Source of the DNA: Talpa occidentalis
Lineage: Eukaryota > Chordata > Mammalia > Eulipotyphla > Talpidae
Direction: 5' to 3'
NCBI RefSeq assembly: GCF_014898055.3
Contig: NW_023604861.1
Coordinates: 75,962,292 to 76,026,291 of the forward strand
DNA: 64,000 bases
Shown: positions 50,251-62,197 of the stretch, piece after piece
Layout of the letters: every line of letters begins with the position of its first letter
Position numbering within the stretch: position 1 is the stretch's first letter
Notes under the pieces: generated by a model
Told to the model about the DNA's origin: nothing
The model's database searches: none
Seen by the model: only the letters and a program-made list of their open reading frames with translations
Translations under genes and position numbers: made by a program

Positions 50251-50479
50251 ATTTGAAAAATTTTATTTTTGGTATTGAGTTTACTTCTTAGGTGAGATAC
50301 TCATTTCTAGTTGCCTCCTGGATCCCTCCATTTAAATGTCTTGCAAATATCTGCAAATCTGATCTCATTATAAAAAAACTTTATTACTTTCTGTTTAGAT
50401 TAAATCATCATATAAACACATATAAACAAAAATATATGGTGGGATCTTTACTCTTCTTTGCTTATCTTTTCCTTCCAAA

Positions 50480-51100
50480 TAGCCATCATAGAAAAATGAT
50501 TCTGTTTCTGAAAGGCATGTCTAATCCGTTCTCTCCCTTCTCTCCAGTGCCACAGTTACTGCTCAGAGTTCCATGTAGCCGGGTACAATAACTTTCTAAT
50601 TGGTTTTCCTGCCTTCTTATCCTCCGTTCTCTTGTCAGTCATTCACAACTGCCGGTTTTCTTTCTACACAAATCCCATCTCCTTCCTGTTTATATGCTTT
50701 TCATTGCCTTAATTATAACAAAAAGTTCAAATTCCTTCACATGGCTTCTACATTACTCTGCAGGAATCTCATATTTTAGCCATACCAGGTTGCTTATCAT
50801 TTCCCAAAGGAGCTCATACATTCGTTGTGACCTTTTTCGTCTTGTTACCTCTGCTTGGAATAGTCTTCCACCCACCTCTTCCCACTGGGGAAATCCTATT
50901 CCTTCCACCACCATTCCCAGAAAGCATTAATCCTTCCTGCTTCTGGGCTTCCCATGGCACCTTTATTGCCATATTTATTATGTTGGTTTATATTTGTTAG
51001 CTTATGTATCTGTCTCATGCTGAATATGAGGTTTTCAAAGACAAAGTATTCTAACTAATCTTTTTATTCTTAAAATCCAGCAGAGTCTGGCACAAAATAG
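50480..51100 (+). mobile_element. L2 LINE 3' portion
   Basis: TTTCTAATTGGTTTTCCTGCC, CAAAAAGTTCAAATTCCTTC, CTCTGCTTGGAATAGTCTTCC, then CCAGCAGAGTCTGGCACAAAATAG follow the order of the L2 3' region. Ancient and diverged. The open frame at 50694 is a relic of L2-derived sequence, not a gene. Confidence 0.75.
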
Positions 51101-51145
51101 AACTCAGAGTTTAAGAATTTTACTAACCTTAAAATATAAAATAGA

Positions 51146-51411
51146 GGGCCTCCCTGGTGGCTCAAGGGGTTAAGCACCGCACTATGAAGCAATCTTCAGC
51201 CTCTGGAGCTCAAGTTCGATCTCCGGCCGTCCAGGGAGAAACCAAATGGCCTAGCAGACCTCACCTGTTTCACCTGCTGCTCCCCTCAGCAGTTTATTTC
51301 AGTCAGTCTACCTGTTCTGTTCCCTACTCTGTCTCTGGTGAGTCCTCTCACCTCTCACATCCCTGGCCTTTACCCCAGCTCTTGTATGCATAAATAAATC
51401 TTTTAAAAAAT
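51146..51411 (+). mobile_element. tRNA-derived SINE, subfamily B; first copy after the SINE-free interval
   Basis: GGGCCTCCCTGGTGGCTCAAGGGGTTAAG head, AGCTCTTGTATGCATAAATAAATC tail. Flanked by ATATAAAATAGA at 51134-51145 and 51412-51423. Confidence 0.92.
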
Positions 51412-51638
51412 ATATAAAATAGAAGTGTATGCATTGAACTAAAAGTTGTGAGCAAGGAAAAATGTTGAATGATGAAAGAATGCAATGGGTTGCCCTCTAT
51501 GAGTGGGTTCTAGCTGAAGAGATTAGAACAAGCTGCTCTGTCCCAATGAGAACTGAAGGGACAAAAATAATCTTAAGAGATTAAATAAAATTAAATAAAA
51601 TTGATTGGGCCTTCCTTATTTTTAAAACTTAAATTTCA

Positions 51639-51912
51639 GGGCCTCCCCGGTGGCGCAGCTGTTGAGTGCTGGGCTGCGAAGCTGCCCGCAGCCTCTGCAG
51701 CGTGGGTTCGTTCCCAGGCCACCTGGGAGGGTCCCACATGGTGTGCAGACCTCTCCTGCCACACCTGCTGCTCCCCTCAGCAGTGTACTTCGTCAGTCTG
51801 CCTGTTCTGCTCCCTGCTCTGTCTCTGGTGAATTTTCTCACCTTCCCGCACTTCTGACTGTACCCAGTGCTTGTATAAATAATCTTTAAAAAAATAAAAA
51901 AACAAAAAAACC
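51639..51912 (+). mobile_element. tRNA-derived SINE, subfamily A, full length
   Basis: GGGCCTCCCCGGTGGCGCAG head, CCCAGTGCTTGTATAAATAATC tail plus A-rich run. Flanked by CTTAAATTTCA at 51628-51638 and 51913-51923. Confidence 0.93.
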
Positions 51913-52475
51913 CTTAAATTTCAAGCAGACGTACAATGTAAATAGAAAACTCATCTTGAAAGACAATGTAAAAAATGTAATTTTTGTATTAGTTTGTTGA
52001 AATATTTTGAATATATTGTGTTGAATCAAATATATGCATTTTAAATATTCACCTGTTTCTTTTTACTTTTCTAATCTGGAGACTAGACAATTTAAGTTAT
52101 ATATGTGACTTTTTTGGTTTAAAAAAGGCAAACTTATTATCTTAGAATTTTGTATGCTCAAAGTTTGATATAGGTCTTCTTAGGCTGAAATTCAGGTGTC
52201 ATCATGATGTATTCTGTAGCATCTGGAGGAAGATGTTTCTGTGCTCATTTGTGGTATTGGTAGAATTCAGTTCCTTGTAGCTGGATGATCTGGGTCTCTA
52301 TTCTTGGTTGACTGTAATCAAAGGGCCATTTCTAGCTTCTTAAAGCTGCCAAGTTCCAGGGCTCCTGGCCCTTTTCCTCCATCACCAAAACCAATAAAGG
52401 CTGGTCAGGTCCTAGTAGTTTGGCATCCCTCTGATTCTTCTCTCAGGGTCATATATCTCAGGCTGGAAAGTTTTC

Positions 52476-52635
52476 TTTTTTTAAAAAAAAAAAGATTTAT
52501 TTATTTATGCATACAAGAATTGGGGTACAGGCCAGGGAGTGGGGGGATGAGAGGATTCACCATAGACAGAGTGGGGAACGGAACAGACAGATTGACTGAA
52601 ATACACTGCTGAGGGGAGCAATGGGCGAGTCTGAT
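52476..52635 (-). mobile_element. tRNA-derived SINE, subfamily B, truncated (head missing)
   Basis: Tail and right half present (AAGATTTATTTATTTATGCATACAAG to GGGGAGCAATGGGCGAG), then it stops. The tRNA-like head is absent, so this copy lost its RNA polymerase III promoter by 5' truncation or deletion. Confidence 0.85.
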
Positions 52636-53389
52636 CTGTCTCTTATAGGAGCAACCAAAAAAGAAAGTATAGTAGATCTTCCAGTAACATAGTTTTGTTC
52701 AATGTCATTTCATTATAACATTGATAAGAAAAAAAATTATTCAGGGCTGTGTTTTCCTCATGTATTCCTGGATTTCCTCCCATATCCCAAAAATGTGCAC
52801 ATTAGTTTAACTGGAGTGTCTCAGTTCTCCCAGTCTGCATGAAGATAGCTGTGTGTGCCTGTGCACGTGCTGCTGTGATGGCATCCAGTCCATGGTTGGT
52901 ACTGCCTGGGGAGGTAAGCTGCTAGGATAGGCTCCAGTCCCCCTGGTTGGGAAAATGAATAAAGGCAAATTATTATTTAATATTGGTGATATTTTTGTGA
53001 TCAAAAATAGGTGTAAGAATTTAACACTTGTTTGTGTCAATTAGCCTATAGTAAAATTGGTTTCATTACATGCTGTTGCCCTTAAAGTTTCACTTCCCAG
53101 GAACCCACGGAAGATGCTAAGTAAGGAACTACAATCTTGTCCGTGAGGACCTCCTTTATACAGTGCAGCACCTCCGTATGGTTTGGGTCAAACCACAAAA
53201 TCAGTCACATGGAGTCTGTTTATTGAATAAAAGGGAATAGTATAAATTTATTAATAGACATCTTGCAAAAATTTGTACTTGTTATACATCCACCATGCCA
53301 GTTCAGCACAACTCATTCCTTGAATCTATAGAACTTACTTTCTTGATTACTGAATTCTTTAAGAGGAAACTGCACAGTCATGCCTTATG
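52636..53389. other. Intergenic DNA, unidentified
   Basis: The stretch 52790-52990 (GCTGTGATGGCATCCAGTCC and GCTAGGATAGGCTCCAGTCC) has the look of an old interspersed repeat of RTE/CR1 type, but I cannot assign it. The rest shows nothing I recognise. Confidence 0.3.
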
Positions 53390-53768
53390 AGAATATCATA
53401 GTCTTGATTCCCAACCTGGCCTTGGGTTATCAAGCTTTCTAACAATATTTCTGTGTTTTCCTAATCATCTCTTTAACATAGCCTTCTTAGTTGCCACCTC
53501 ATACTTCTCTCACTCCTCTCAAACCTTCTCTATCCTTGTTCTCAGCAGATGACCTTATTTACCTGAGAAAATACTGTTGAGAGTATCAGAGAATGCTCTT
53601 GACATTTAAACTTACCATGTCTACACTCTAGCCTGTACTCATTGTCATTCTCTTACTCCTGTCAAGTGCTCGGCACAGTGACTCTACGGTGTCTGGTGGT
53701 AATCTCTGTTTCTGTCTCCTGCATCTTTGTCCCTTCCGCTTCCTCAGAGACCTGTCTTTTGGCATTTT

Positions 53769-54042
53769 TTATTTCCAAAGATTTTTTTTTAAAAATTTAT
53801 ACATATAAGAACTGGGATATAGGCCAGAGATGCGGGAGGTGAGAGGCTTCACCAGAGACAACAGGGAGCAGAGCAGGAGGATCTACTGAAATACACTGCT
53901 AAGGGGAGCAGTGGGCGAGACAGGAGAGGTCTGCTGCACCATGTGGGTTAGCTCCCAGCTGGGGAGTTGAACTCATGCTGCAGTGGCTGGAGATAGCTTG
54001 ATAGTGCTGAGATTTTAACCCCTGCACCACCAGAGAGGCCTC
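53769..54042 (-). mobile_element. tRNA-derived SINE, subfamily B, inserted in L2
   Basis: Tail at left, head CACCAGAGAGGCC at right. Flanked by a 14-bp perfect duplication, TCTTTTGGCATTTT, at 53755-53768 and 54043-54056. Confidence 0.92.
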
Positions 54043-54112
54043 TCTTTTGGCATTTTCTTTCTCCTTTCCTGTTGACTTCATTCCAACAGTGCTTAAATGT
54101 GCTCTAATTTCT

Positions 54113-54709
54113 TTTTCTATTTTTTAATATTTTATTTTATATAATTCTTACATCATTTTTCATTTTTGCACAATGTATGCATTTTCATTTTGGTTATATT
54201 CCCCATACAATTGCACCCCCCCTAATTTTGACCCTAATCCTTCCTCTCCTCGCCCCCCCCATCATAGTGTGTCTCTAGTTTATAGTTGCTTGTTGATTTT
54301 GATTTTTACTTTGTATTAATTAGTCTTTTTCCTGGTCCCTTATTTAGGTTTTCTAAATTCCTGCCATGAGTGAGACCATCCTGTATTTTTCTTTTTATTT
54401 CTGACTTATTTTGCTGAGCATGATCCCTTCTAACTCCATCCATGTTGCTGCAAACTGCATGAGTTTATCTTTTTTTGATTGCTGAGTAATATTCCATGGT
54501 GTATATGTACCACATCTTCTTGATCCAGTCATCTATTTTTGGGCATTTGGGTTGCTCTCATAGCTTAGCTATTGTAAATAGTGCTGCTATAAACATAGGG
54601 ATGCAGGTACCCTTTGGAATTAATGTTTCTGTGTCATTTGGGTAAATACCTAGGAATGGAATTGCTGGATCATATGGAAGCTCCATCTTTAGTAGGTTGA
54701 GGGATCTTT
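54113..54709 (-). mobile_element. 5'-truncated L1 insertion with intact target-site duplication
   Basis: Contains the L1 3'UTR in reverse (AATATTTTATTTTATATAATTC; CCATCCATGTTGCTGC; GAGTAATATTCCATGGTGTATATGTACC; GGGATGCAGGTACCC) with its A-rich tail at left. It is flanked by GCTCTAATTTCT at 54101-54112 and 54710-54721. About 0.6 kb long, so truncated soon after the 3'UTR. The intact duplication and better-preserved sequence imply it is younger than the other L1 pieces here. Confidence 0.85.
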
Positions 54710-55484
54710 GCTCTAATTTCTATTATGTTAAAAAAATCCTCTCTTGACCTCTTCTTCTCTTAGACCTGCCACTAGCTCTTTCTGTGTTTAACAGTTGAGC
54801 ATCTTGGGAAAAAATGACCTGTTGGTGTTTCCACATTCTCACTGTCTATTCACTTTTTAATTCACTACAATAAACTTTCCATCCCTGAGACTGCTTATAT
54901 GTTTGTGATCCAAGGGGACAATTTCCAGTCTTCACCACAGTTAATATCTCTGTAGTGTTTCACACTAGTAATCATTTTCTCTTATAGGAGATGCTTTTTC
55001 CCCATTGTTTTTTGTGATACTCTTTTTTTTTTTAATTCTCAACTCTTCCTTCTTATTCTCCTCTGTGACTCCTTTGCTGTGTTAAGTATTGATGTTCTTC
55101 AAGACTCCTACCCTGTGGTATTTTCTCACTTGACATGCCATCGTGGGTCATTCATCCACTCCCATGTTTTCAGTTACTCTAGACCCAATTTCTAGTTGTT
55201 TGCTGGACATTGCATAGTATCTCTGCTACTGAATCTATTCTTTATCTCAGTGAGTAACAATTAAATCAGCCTTTGAGCACAAGGAAACAAGAGATCCATT
55301 TACATTCTATCCATTTTGGTCATTCCTCAACTTCATCAGTTACTCACCAAGGGCTTTAGTCCATTTCATCACTCAGTAGCTCCTAATTATATTAACTTGT
55401 CTACACCCCAAATACAAATATGAAATGTCATTATTTTCTAGTTCAGTGGTTTTAACTGATTGCTCTTTTCTCCAGTCTTGCTAC

Positions 55485-55995
55485 AGTGTGAGATCTAGCT
55501 TCCAAAGATGGTCCCTATGAGCCACATCTCCTAGGATTCATGCTCTTGTTTAGTGCCCTCTCAGTGACCTTGTACTCACTGTCAGTAATGGAGTGTGACA
55601 GAAGTGACCCTATGCCAGTTCCAGGCTCATCCTTTAAAATACCACATAGCTTACACCTTTGCACTAGAGTGCTTCATAATTAGTATATCCATCCTGTTGG
55701 AGGACTACATGGAGAGAGTACCTGGAATTACATGGAGTTAGAGAAAGACCCAGGCATCCCAGCATCCCAGGTGAGTCCAGACTTCTAATGTACCCAACCG
55801 AGATTCCAGACCTATGAGAGAACATCTTACATGCTCCATACCTGGAAAACTCCCAGAAACTTTCAGCCCTAGGTGACATCACATGGAGCTATAGAGCTGC
55901 CTGAGCCCAATCAATCCACAGAATAATGAGAGCTAACAAAATGGTCGTTGTTTTAAGCTACTAAACTTTGTGGTGGTTTATTTCACAATAGATAA
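55485..55995 (+). mobile_element. MLT1-type ERVL-MaLR solo LTR, old
   Basis: CCAAAGATGGTCCC, TCCTAGGATTCATGCTC, GGAGTGTGACAGAAGTGACC and the terminal GTTGTTTTAAGCTACTAAACTTTGTGG..TTTCACAATAGATAAAACTAA follow the MLT1 LTR layout in forward direction. No internal retroviral genes are attached. Diverged and inactive. Confidence 0.75.
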
Positions 55996-56039
55996 AACTA
56001 AAACAAAACTTCTCTCTATTCTGCTTACTATGTGTCTCT

Positions 56040-56575
56040 GGCAATTCACCTTTGACACCTTAAGCTCCACCTTCACTAAGCTGCTTGAAGTTTCCTGAAT
56101 GAACTCTGCTTTTTCTTATAGACTTTTTGCTCCTGCTGTTAGAAACATTTTCTTTTTAAAGTATATCCTCCCCCCTACCAAATTCCTACTCAGCCTTCAG
56201 GTCTGTACTTAGATATCCCTAAAGCCCTGGGGTGACTAAGTTAATTGCCTTGCTTATGTCCTCTCATAGTGGCAAATATTCTTAACTGGCAGAATAATGA
56301 TTGAAAGTATAGAGTGAAGCATTGCCATATTTTTCAAGTTACTGATTCTAAGCTTCAGTAGCAGTTACCTCATAAAGTTACCTCTGTAGGGAGCCTACAG
56401 AATAACCAAAAATGTCAATTATTACCTCACTAATATTAAATATTACCTATATTATTAACATTATTGTAAATGCCTGTTCATCACTTATCCCTAAAGTCTG
56501 GCAAAGTGCCTGGCACATAATATGTGCTATGTAAAATTTCATTGAATGATTGAATGAATGAATTCAGATTATTGA
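56040..56575 (+). mobile_element. L2 LINE 3' end
   Basis: CAATTCACCTTTGACACC, CTACTCAGCCTTCAGGTCTGTAC, then GGCAAAGTGCCTGGCACATAATATGTGC and TTGAATGAATGAATTC match the L2 3' end. It may be the 3' continuation of the L2 at 53390-55440, separated by the LTR. Confidence 0.75.
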
Positions 56576-56599
56576 ATTTTATCATGTATCAATCCAATT

Positions 56600-57200
56600 A
56601 AAGCCTGATTTCAAGTTTGTTTGTTTGTTTTTTGGCAAATATATATGTAAATAACTTTGCCACTCTAACCCTGTTTTAGTACAGAATTCAGTGGCTTTAA
56701 TCATATTCAGTATTGTGCAATCATTACCACTTTCTACTTCAATTTTTTTTTTCTTTACCCCAGAGAGAAACTGTGTTCCATTAAACAGTAACGTCCTATT
56801 TCTTCCTACCTCCAGTATCTGGTAGCCTCTAATCTCTTTTCTGTTTCTAAGAATTGACCTGTTGCAGATATCCCATATAAATAGAAACAGAATATTTGTC
56901 CTTTTGTGTCCAGCTTATTTCACTTAGCATAATATCATCAAGGTTCATCCATATTATCGCACATGGATGTTTTCTATAGTGGCTGCACCATCTTACATTG
57001 CCATCAGCAATACACAGGTGTTTCAATTTCTCTACACTTTTTTTTTTTTAAATAACAGTCATCCTAATGTGTATGAAGTGGTATCTCATGGTTTTGACTT
57101 GTATTTTCCTAATGATTAGTGATATTGAGCAACTTTTCATGTGCTTATTGGTCACTTGCATATCTTCTTTAAAAAAAATATTCAAGTCCTTTGTCAAATT
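56600..57200 (-). mobile_element. L1 3' end, antisense
   Basis: CCACTCTAACCCTGTTTTAGTACAG, CTGGTAGCCTCTAATCTC, CACTTAGCATAATATCATCAAGG, GAAGTGGTATCTCATGGTTTTG in reverse L1 3' order. Old L1M-class element. Confidence 0.75.
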
Positions 57201-58429
57201 GTTTTGTTGTTGTAGCATTAATAAAGAAACCTCCATACTGCTTTCCACAGGGACTGGACCAGTCTACAGTCCCACCAACAGTGTAGGAGGGTTTTCATTT
57301 CTCTACATCCTTACTAGCACTTGTTATTTTTGATAATGGGTCATTCTCACAGGTGTGAGGTGGCATCTCTCTGTGGTTTTGATTTGCATTTCCTTCATGA
57401 TAAGTGATGATGAACATTTTTTCATATCGACCATCAGTTTGCCATCTTTGGAGATTGGTCTGTTTAGCTCTTGGGCCCATTTTTTTTAATTGAGTTTTTT
57501 TGTTTTCTTTTTGTTGAATTGTGCTCTTTATAGATCTTCAATATAAATCCCTTATCATATATAGGATATGCAGATATTTTTTCCATTTAGTAGAGTGTCT
57601 GTTTTGGTGATACTAGTTTGATCAAGTCCAGTTATTTATTATCTCCTTTGTTTTCCTTGCTGCTGGAGGTGAATTTGCAAAGATATTTCTGAGATTTATG
57701 TCATGGAATGTTTTGCTTATGTTTTCTTCTGTGTATTTTATGGTTTCAGGTCTTACATCCAAGTCTTTTATATATCTTGGAGTGGCTTTCTTGTATGGTG
57801 TGAGATTATGGTCTAGTTTCATTTATTTTGCATGTGACAGTCCAGTTTTCCAGGCACCATTTATTGAAGTGACTTTCCTTGTTCCAGTATATATTTTGCT
57901 CCTTTGTTGTATATTAGTTGTCCATAAGTGTGTGATTTTATTTCAGGGCTCTCAAGTCTATTCCATTGGTCTTTGTGTCCATTTCTTTTCTTTCCAATAC
58001 CATGCTGTTTTAATTATGGCTTTATACTATAATTTGAAGTCCAGAAATGTGACACCTCCATTTTTCTCCTTTTTAGTCAGGAGAGCTTTGGCTATTCCAC
58101 TTTATTTTTTGTGATTCCATATGAATTTCAGCAACCTTTGTTCTGTCTCTTCAAAGAATGTCATTGGGGTCTTTATTGGGATTGCAGTGAATCTATAAAT
58201 TTATTGGTTCTTCCTATCCTTTAGCAGGGAATATCTTTCCACTTCTTTGTGTCTTCTATTTCTTTTAACAATGTTTATAGTTTTACATGTAAAGGTCTTC
58301 CACCTTGTTTGTTAGGTTTATTCCCACGTATTTACTTATTTATTTTGGTGAGAAAGCAAATGGGATAGCTTTCTTTAATTTCTTCTTCTAGTTCATTATT
58401 TGTATCTAGGAGATAGTATTAGAAATCCT

Positions 58430-58630
58430 ACCTAGAGCAACTAGGCAAGAGAAAGCAGTAAAAGGAATGCAAATTGGGAAAGAAGTAGTAAATCTATCAT
58501 TGTTTGCAGATGATAAGATAATATACATAGAAAACCCCAAAGAGTCTGTGAGCAAACTAATTGAAACAATAAACCATTTCAGCAAAATGGCAGGACACAA
58601 AATCAACATAAAAAGTCAATTGCCTATTAA
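58430..58630 (+). mobile_element. Inverted L1 ORF2 (reverse transcriptase) fragment
   Basis: Reads forward as an L1 ORF2 relic, including [24 protein letters not shown], where FADD is the reverse transcriptase active-site motif (F/YxDD). It sits inside an otherwise antisense L1 that also contains this region in reverse at about 58960-59030. A short dead fragment with no start or domain boundaries. Confidence 0.85.
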
Positions 58631-58663
58631 TTTTGTATATTACAAGTTTGCTGAATTTATTTC

Positions 58664-58924
58664 TTTTTTTAAAGATTATTTATACAAGAACTGGGGTACA
58701 GGCCAGATGTGCAGGAGAGTGAGAGGATTCACCAGAGACAGAGTGGGGAACAGAACAGGCAGACTGATGAAATACACTGCTGAGGGGAGCAGCGGGCGAG
58801 ACAGGAGAGGTCTGCTGCGCCATGTGGGACCCTCGCGGCATGCTGGGATTGAACTGTCACTGTAGAGGCTGCAGACAGCTTCACAGTGCGGTGCTCAACT
58901 GCCTGCGCCACCAGGGGAGGCCCT
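58664..58924 (-). mobile_element. tRNA-derived SINE, intermediate type, inserted in L1
   Basis: Flanked by a perfect 14-bp duplication, GCTGAATTTATTTC, at 58650-58663 and 58925-58938, which restores continuous L1 sequence when removed. B-type tail and partly A-type head. Confidence 0.94.
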
Positions 58925-59210
58925 GCTGAATTTATTTCATCACTCTAATAGGTTTTTTTTTGTGGATTTTCTACATAGAAGATCATGTCATCTGCAAATT
59001 CTACTTCTTTTCCAATATGGATACCTTTTGTTTTTCTTGCTAATTAATCTATCTGGAGCTTCCAGTTTTGTGATGACTAGAACTGGTAAAAGTGTCTTGT
59101 TCCTGATTTTAGAGGAAACCAAACCTTTTTTGCAATAACCTCCACATATGGAGAGTGGTCTTTCATAGTTGGGATGTTTTTCTCATTATCTTGGTTTAAA
59201 TGAACTTATT

Positions 59211-61026
59211 AAAACCATTGGGAAAAAAGTAAGGGATGGAAAGGGCTGGGCTGCTATGAGAGAAGAACATCAGCTTGTTTGAGATTTTGAAACAGAGGTG
59301 GGGTCAGGGACATCCAAGAATCACCCAACCACTAGGAGGCAGTCCCTAGCTATCTCAAGGCTACATCCTGCATGAACAGAACTTTACATGTTTTTGGCAA
59401 CTATGATGGATGTTCATCAGATGCGACAGGTGTTTTTTTTAAATTAGCAATAAACCTGAGTGAAAAATAGGTGTAGTTCATAAGTTTCCTGTGTGCTTGG
59501 CTTCACTGGTGTGCTACTAATGACCCTCCATGAAAACAGGTGTAAAATGACTGCCCCAAGCAAAATGGGACATAGGTTATCTTATTTATAGAGTGCTTCA
59601 TGTTCATAGATTGCAACTGTAGTTAGCATTTAATCTTGGTAATATTTAGTCATGATGGTGTAATGATTACTTTCTGTAAAGAATTGACAGCTTAAACAAT
59701 CTAGAGGTGGGGTCATAAGGTTGAGAAATTTAGTGTAAATAGCTTCAGATTACAAATGAACAGATAATTAAGGATAATTCATGAAAAATACAGAGATCTG
59801 CTATTACTTTTATTTATATAACTAAATTTGTGCTCTAAGTTGGACTGCCCTTTAGGCAACTTTTTTGTCTATTAACATGGAGTTAGAGTAATCTTTATGG
59901 TGTTGCAATGTTCTGTGATGATTGATGATGAGTTTATGGTTCATTTATGCTTACTGTTATTTTCTGAAAGCTTATAATAGCATCTATAAATCAATTGACT
60001 CACCTATATATGTGACTGGACCCATTTTCTGTATTATGTCTGTCTTTCGGAAAAGCCTTCTTTATGGAAGGATGTTTATGTCACATGCATAGAGGGCTAT
60101 AATTTTTGATAGCACCTTAAAAGTTTAGGGATTTATGTCATAACATATTCGTATCTGTACAGGCAATAATTTTTGGTTGGGTTGCCAGGCATTCTGGTCC
60201 TATAACCTGTGGGTGTTTGTTGCTCAGGGCCCTGCCTTCTACCTCTAACTTTTTCGATATTCGTTCTCTGTGTGAGCTCATTCATTCTGGTGATGAGCTA
60301 TTCAGCTGTTACCTCTATGTTAATGTATTATGTTAATGCTTAAAGTATCTATTCAATCCGATGGTCTCAGTTTCATCAAATCTAAAACTTAGCTCCCCTT
60401 TGAGCTTCGCACCTCCTTCCCAGGTTCCTGAGGCCATTTATGTATGTCTTTTTCTCCGTTAAGTCAGCTTGCCCTATATGCTACTATTAGTCTTACCATC
60501 CTAAATAATTAATCTTTATTATTCTTTCTTGGTATCTGTAAGGACTTTGAGTATGGCCTTAAATTCAGGCTGATGTGCCTTTCAAGATTTTTCATCATCT
60601 AGTTCCACCATCTCTCTTTTACTGGTCTCAGGATTTACTTTGGTCTTCTTCCTCTACCCTTGGCATTTAGACCGGTCTGTTCTTTGTCATGGTAAACACA
60701 CCTTGCTAATGCTGTGTGGTTGATTTTGGCTTATACAACAGATGGTCTACCTTATCTTGAGCCTTTCCTAACCACCCCAGGCTTCTGAGATGATTGCTTA
60801 AACATGTACAGTTGTTTCACAAGTATTTAGAAGGTAACTAGTTTTTAATATTATGCTGCTTTGTTTTACTTTACTATTTGTTGTTGAGTTTCATAAAGGC
60901 AGACAGATATGTGTTATATGCCTTTTTGTGCTTCAGTGTATCCAAATGCTAGGCCCATACCACTCTCTGATAAATTATTCCAATATCTGCCTTTACCACA
61001 CTTATTTTTGGTTTAACTTTATTCAG
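59211..61026. other. Intergenic DNA, no confident feature
   Basis: The first part (59220-59450) has mixed composition and could be part of an old repeat or a processed relic, but I recognise no protein. 60230-60830 is pyrimidine-biased and may be old LINE sequence. No exons. Confidence 0.35.
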
Positions 61027-61038
61027 TCATTTTTTTTT

Positions 61039-61293
61039 AAAGATTTATTGATTGATTGATTGATATATACATACATACATACAAGCACTGGGTACAGTCA
61101 GAAGCGCGGGAGGGTGAGAGAATTCACCAGAGCCAGAGCGGGGAGCAGAGCAGGCAGAAGGACCGAAGCACACTGCTGAGGGGAGCAGCGGGCGTCAGGA
61201 GAGGTCTGCACGCCATGTGGGACCCTCCTCCGGTGGCCGGGGAGCAGCCGGGGATCGAACCGGCGCTCAACCGCTGCGCCATCAGGGAGGCCC
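61039..61293 (-). mobile_element. tRNA-derived SINE, subfamily A, with internal deletion
   Basis: ATTGATTGATTGATATATACATACATACATACAAGC tail; head ends GCCATCAGGGAGGCCC. A piece between the B-box and head is missing (CGAACCGGCGCTCAACC). Flanked by TCATTTTTTTT at 61027 and 61294. Confidence 0.9.
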
Positions 61294-61422
61294 TCATTTT
61301 TTTTTTTTTTTTTTTGTCAATTTTAAGTTGTCTTAATTGAAATCTCATCTTAGAGAACCATAGATTAGTGGTTCTCAATTTCTTCAGACCGAACAACCTC
61401 CTTTAAAAAAAAGATGCTTTCA

Positions 61423-61685
61423 GGGGCCTCCCTGGTGGCACAAGGGGTTGATACGCAGCCTATGAGGCTGTTTGCAGCCACTGCAGCACAAGTTCCCAGC
61501 AGGGGAGATGCCCACATGGCAGACCTCTCCTGGCTTACCCGCTGCTCCCCTCAGCAGTGTATTTTGATCAGTCTGCTTGTTCTGTTCCCCATTCTGTCTC
61601 TGATGAATCCTCTTGCCCCCCCACAATGTCTCTGGCCTGTGCCCCGATTCTTGTATATGTAAATAAATCAATCTTAAAAAAAATT
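61423..61685 (+). mobile_element. tRNA-derived SINE, subfamily B
   Basis: GGGGCCTCCCTGGTGGCACAAGGGGTTGA head; GATTCTTGTATATGTAAATAAATC tail. Short flanking repeat AGATGCT at 61412-61418 and 61686-61692. Confidence 0.9.
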
Positions 61686-61928
61686 AGATGCTATCTAACA
61701 TCTAGTTATTATCCTGAAATAAAATTTGTACATGATATAATCTATACATTTAAGAAGATAATATAACCTTTGAAATCATATTAAGAAGCAATAAAGGAAA
61801 CTTACTTATAATTAAATATCAGGTATTTCAGTAAGTCAATACCCAGATGTAACTATAGCAGAAATCACAAGAAAATAATCAGGTGCTTGTAACTTGTAAC
61901 AAAATCATTATGAAATATGGAAACTGAC
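61686..61928. other. Short spacer between SINEs
   Basis: AT-rich, nothing recognised. Confidence 0.5.
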
Positions 61929-62188
61929 AGAGCCTCCATGGTGGTGCAGCGGGTTGAGCTGTGAAGCTATCCTACAGCCTCTGTAGCATGGGTTTGATTC
62001 CCGGCCGGCCAGGGAGATACCCACATGGCGCAGCAGACCTCTCCTGACTCGCCACTGCTCCCCTCAGCAGTGCTTTCGGCCCATCTGACTGTTTTGCTCC
62101 CCGCTTTGTCTCTGGTGAATCTTCTCACATCCCGCGCCTCTGGCCTGTACCCCAGTTCTTGTATAAATAAATAAATCTTAAAAATAAT
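61929..62188 (+). mobile_element. tRNA-derived SINE, intermediate type, diverged
   Basis: AGAGCCTCCATGGTGGTGCAGCGGGTTGAG head, CCCCAGTTCTTGTATAAATAAATAAATC tail. No clear target duplication. It abuts the next SINE by about 10 bases. Confidence 0.85.
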
Positions 62189-62197
62189 ATTTTATTA

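Larger units (their letters stand above)
53390..55440 (+). mobile_element. L2 LINE internal region, interrupted by a SINE and an L1
   Basis: Pyrimidine-rich L2 ORF2-type sequence in forward direction (TTTCTAACAATATTTCTGTG; TTTCCTGTTGACTTCATTCC; TCTCTTGACCTCTTCTTCTC; TTCTCAACTCTTCCTTCTTATTC). It is split by the SINE at 53769 and the L1 at 54113; removing both makes it continuous. No intact frame remains. Confidence 0.6.
57205..59210 (-). mobile_element. L1 antisense (3'UTR and ORF2 C-terminal half), carrying an inverted L1 piece and a SINE
   Basis: Reverse-strand L1: CTCCATACTGCTTTCCACAGGG, CACAGGTGTGAGGTGGCATC, GCTTTGGCTATTCCAC, then beyond the SINE AGATCATGTCATCTGCAAATTC and CTGATTTTAGAGG. 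Between 58430 and 58630 the same ORF2 region runs in the opposite direction. All frames are broken; not a functional element. Confidence 0.8.

Noticed and set aside
50694..50930. Possible coding frame in a mixed-composition region
   Set aside because: Matches the order of L2 3' sequence; no splice or domain support.
57698..58114. 138-codon frame with hydrophobic stretches that looks like a membrane protein
   Set aside because: It is antisense L1 ORF2/3'UTR sequence; hydrophobicity comes from T-rich codons.
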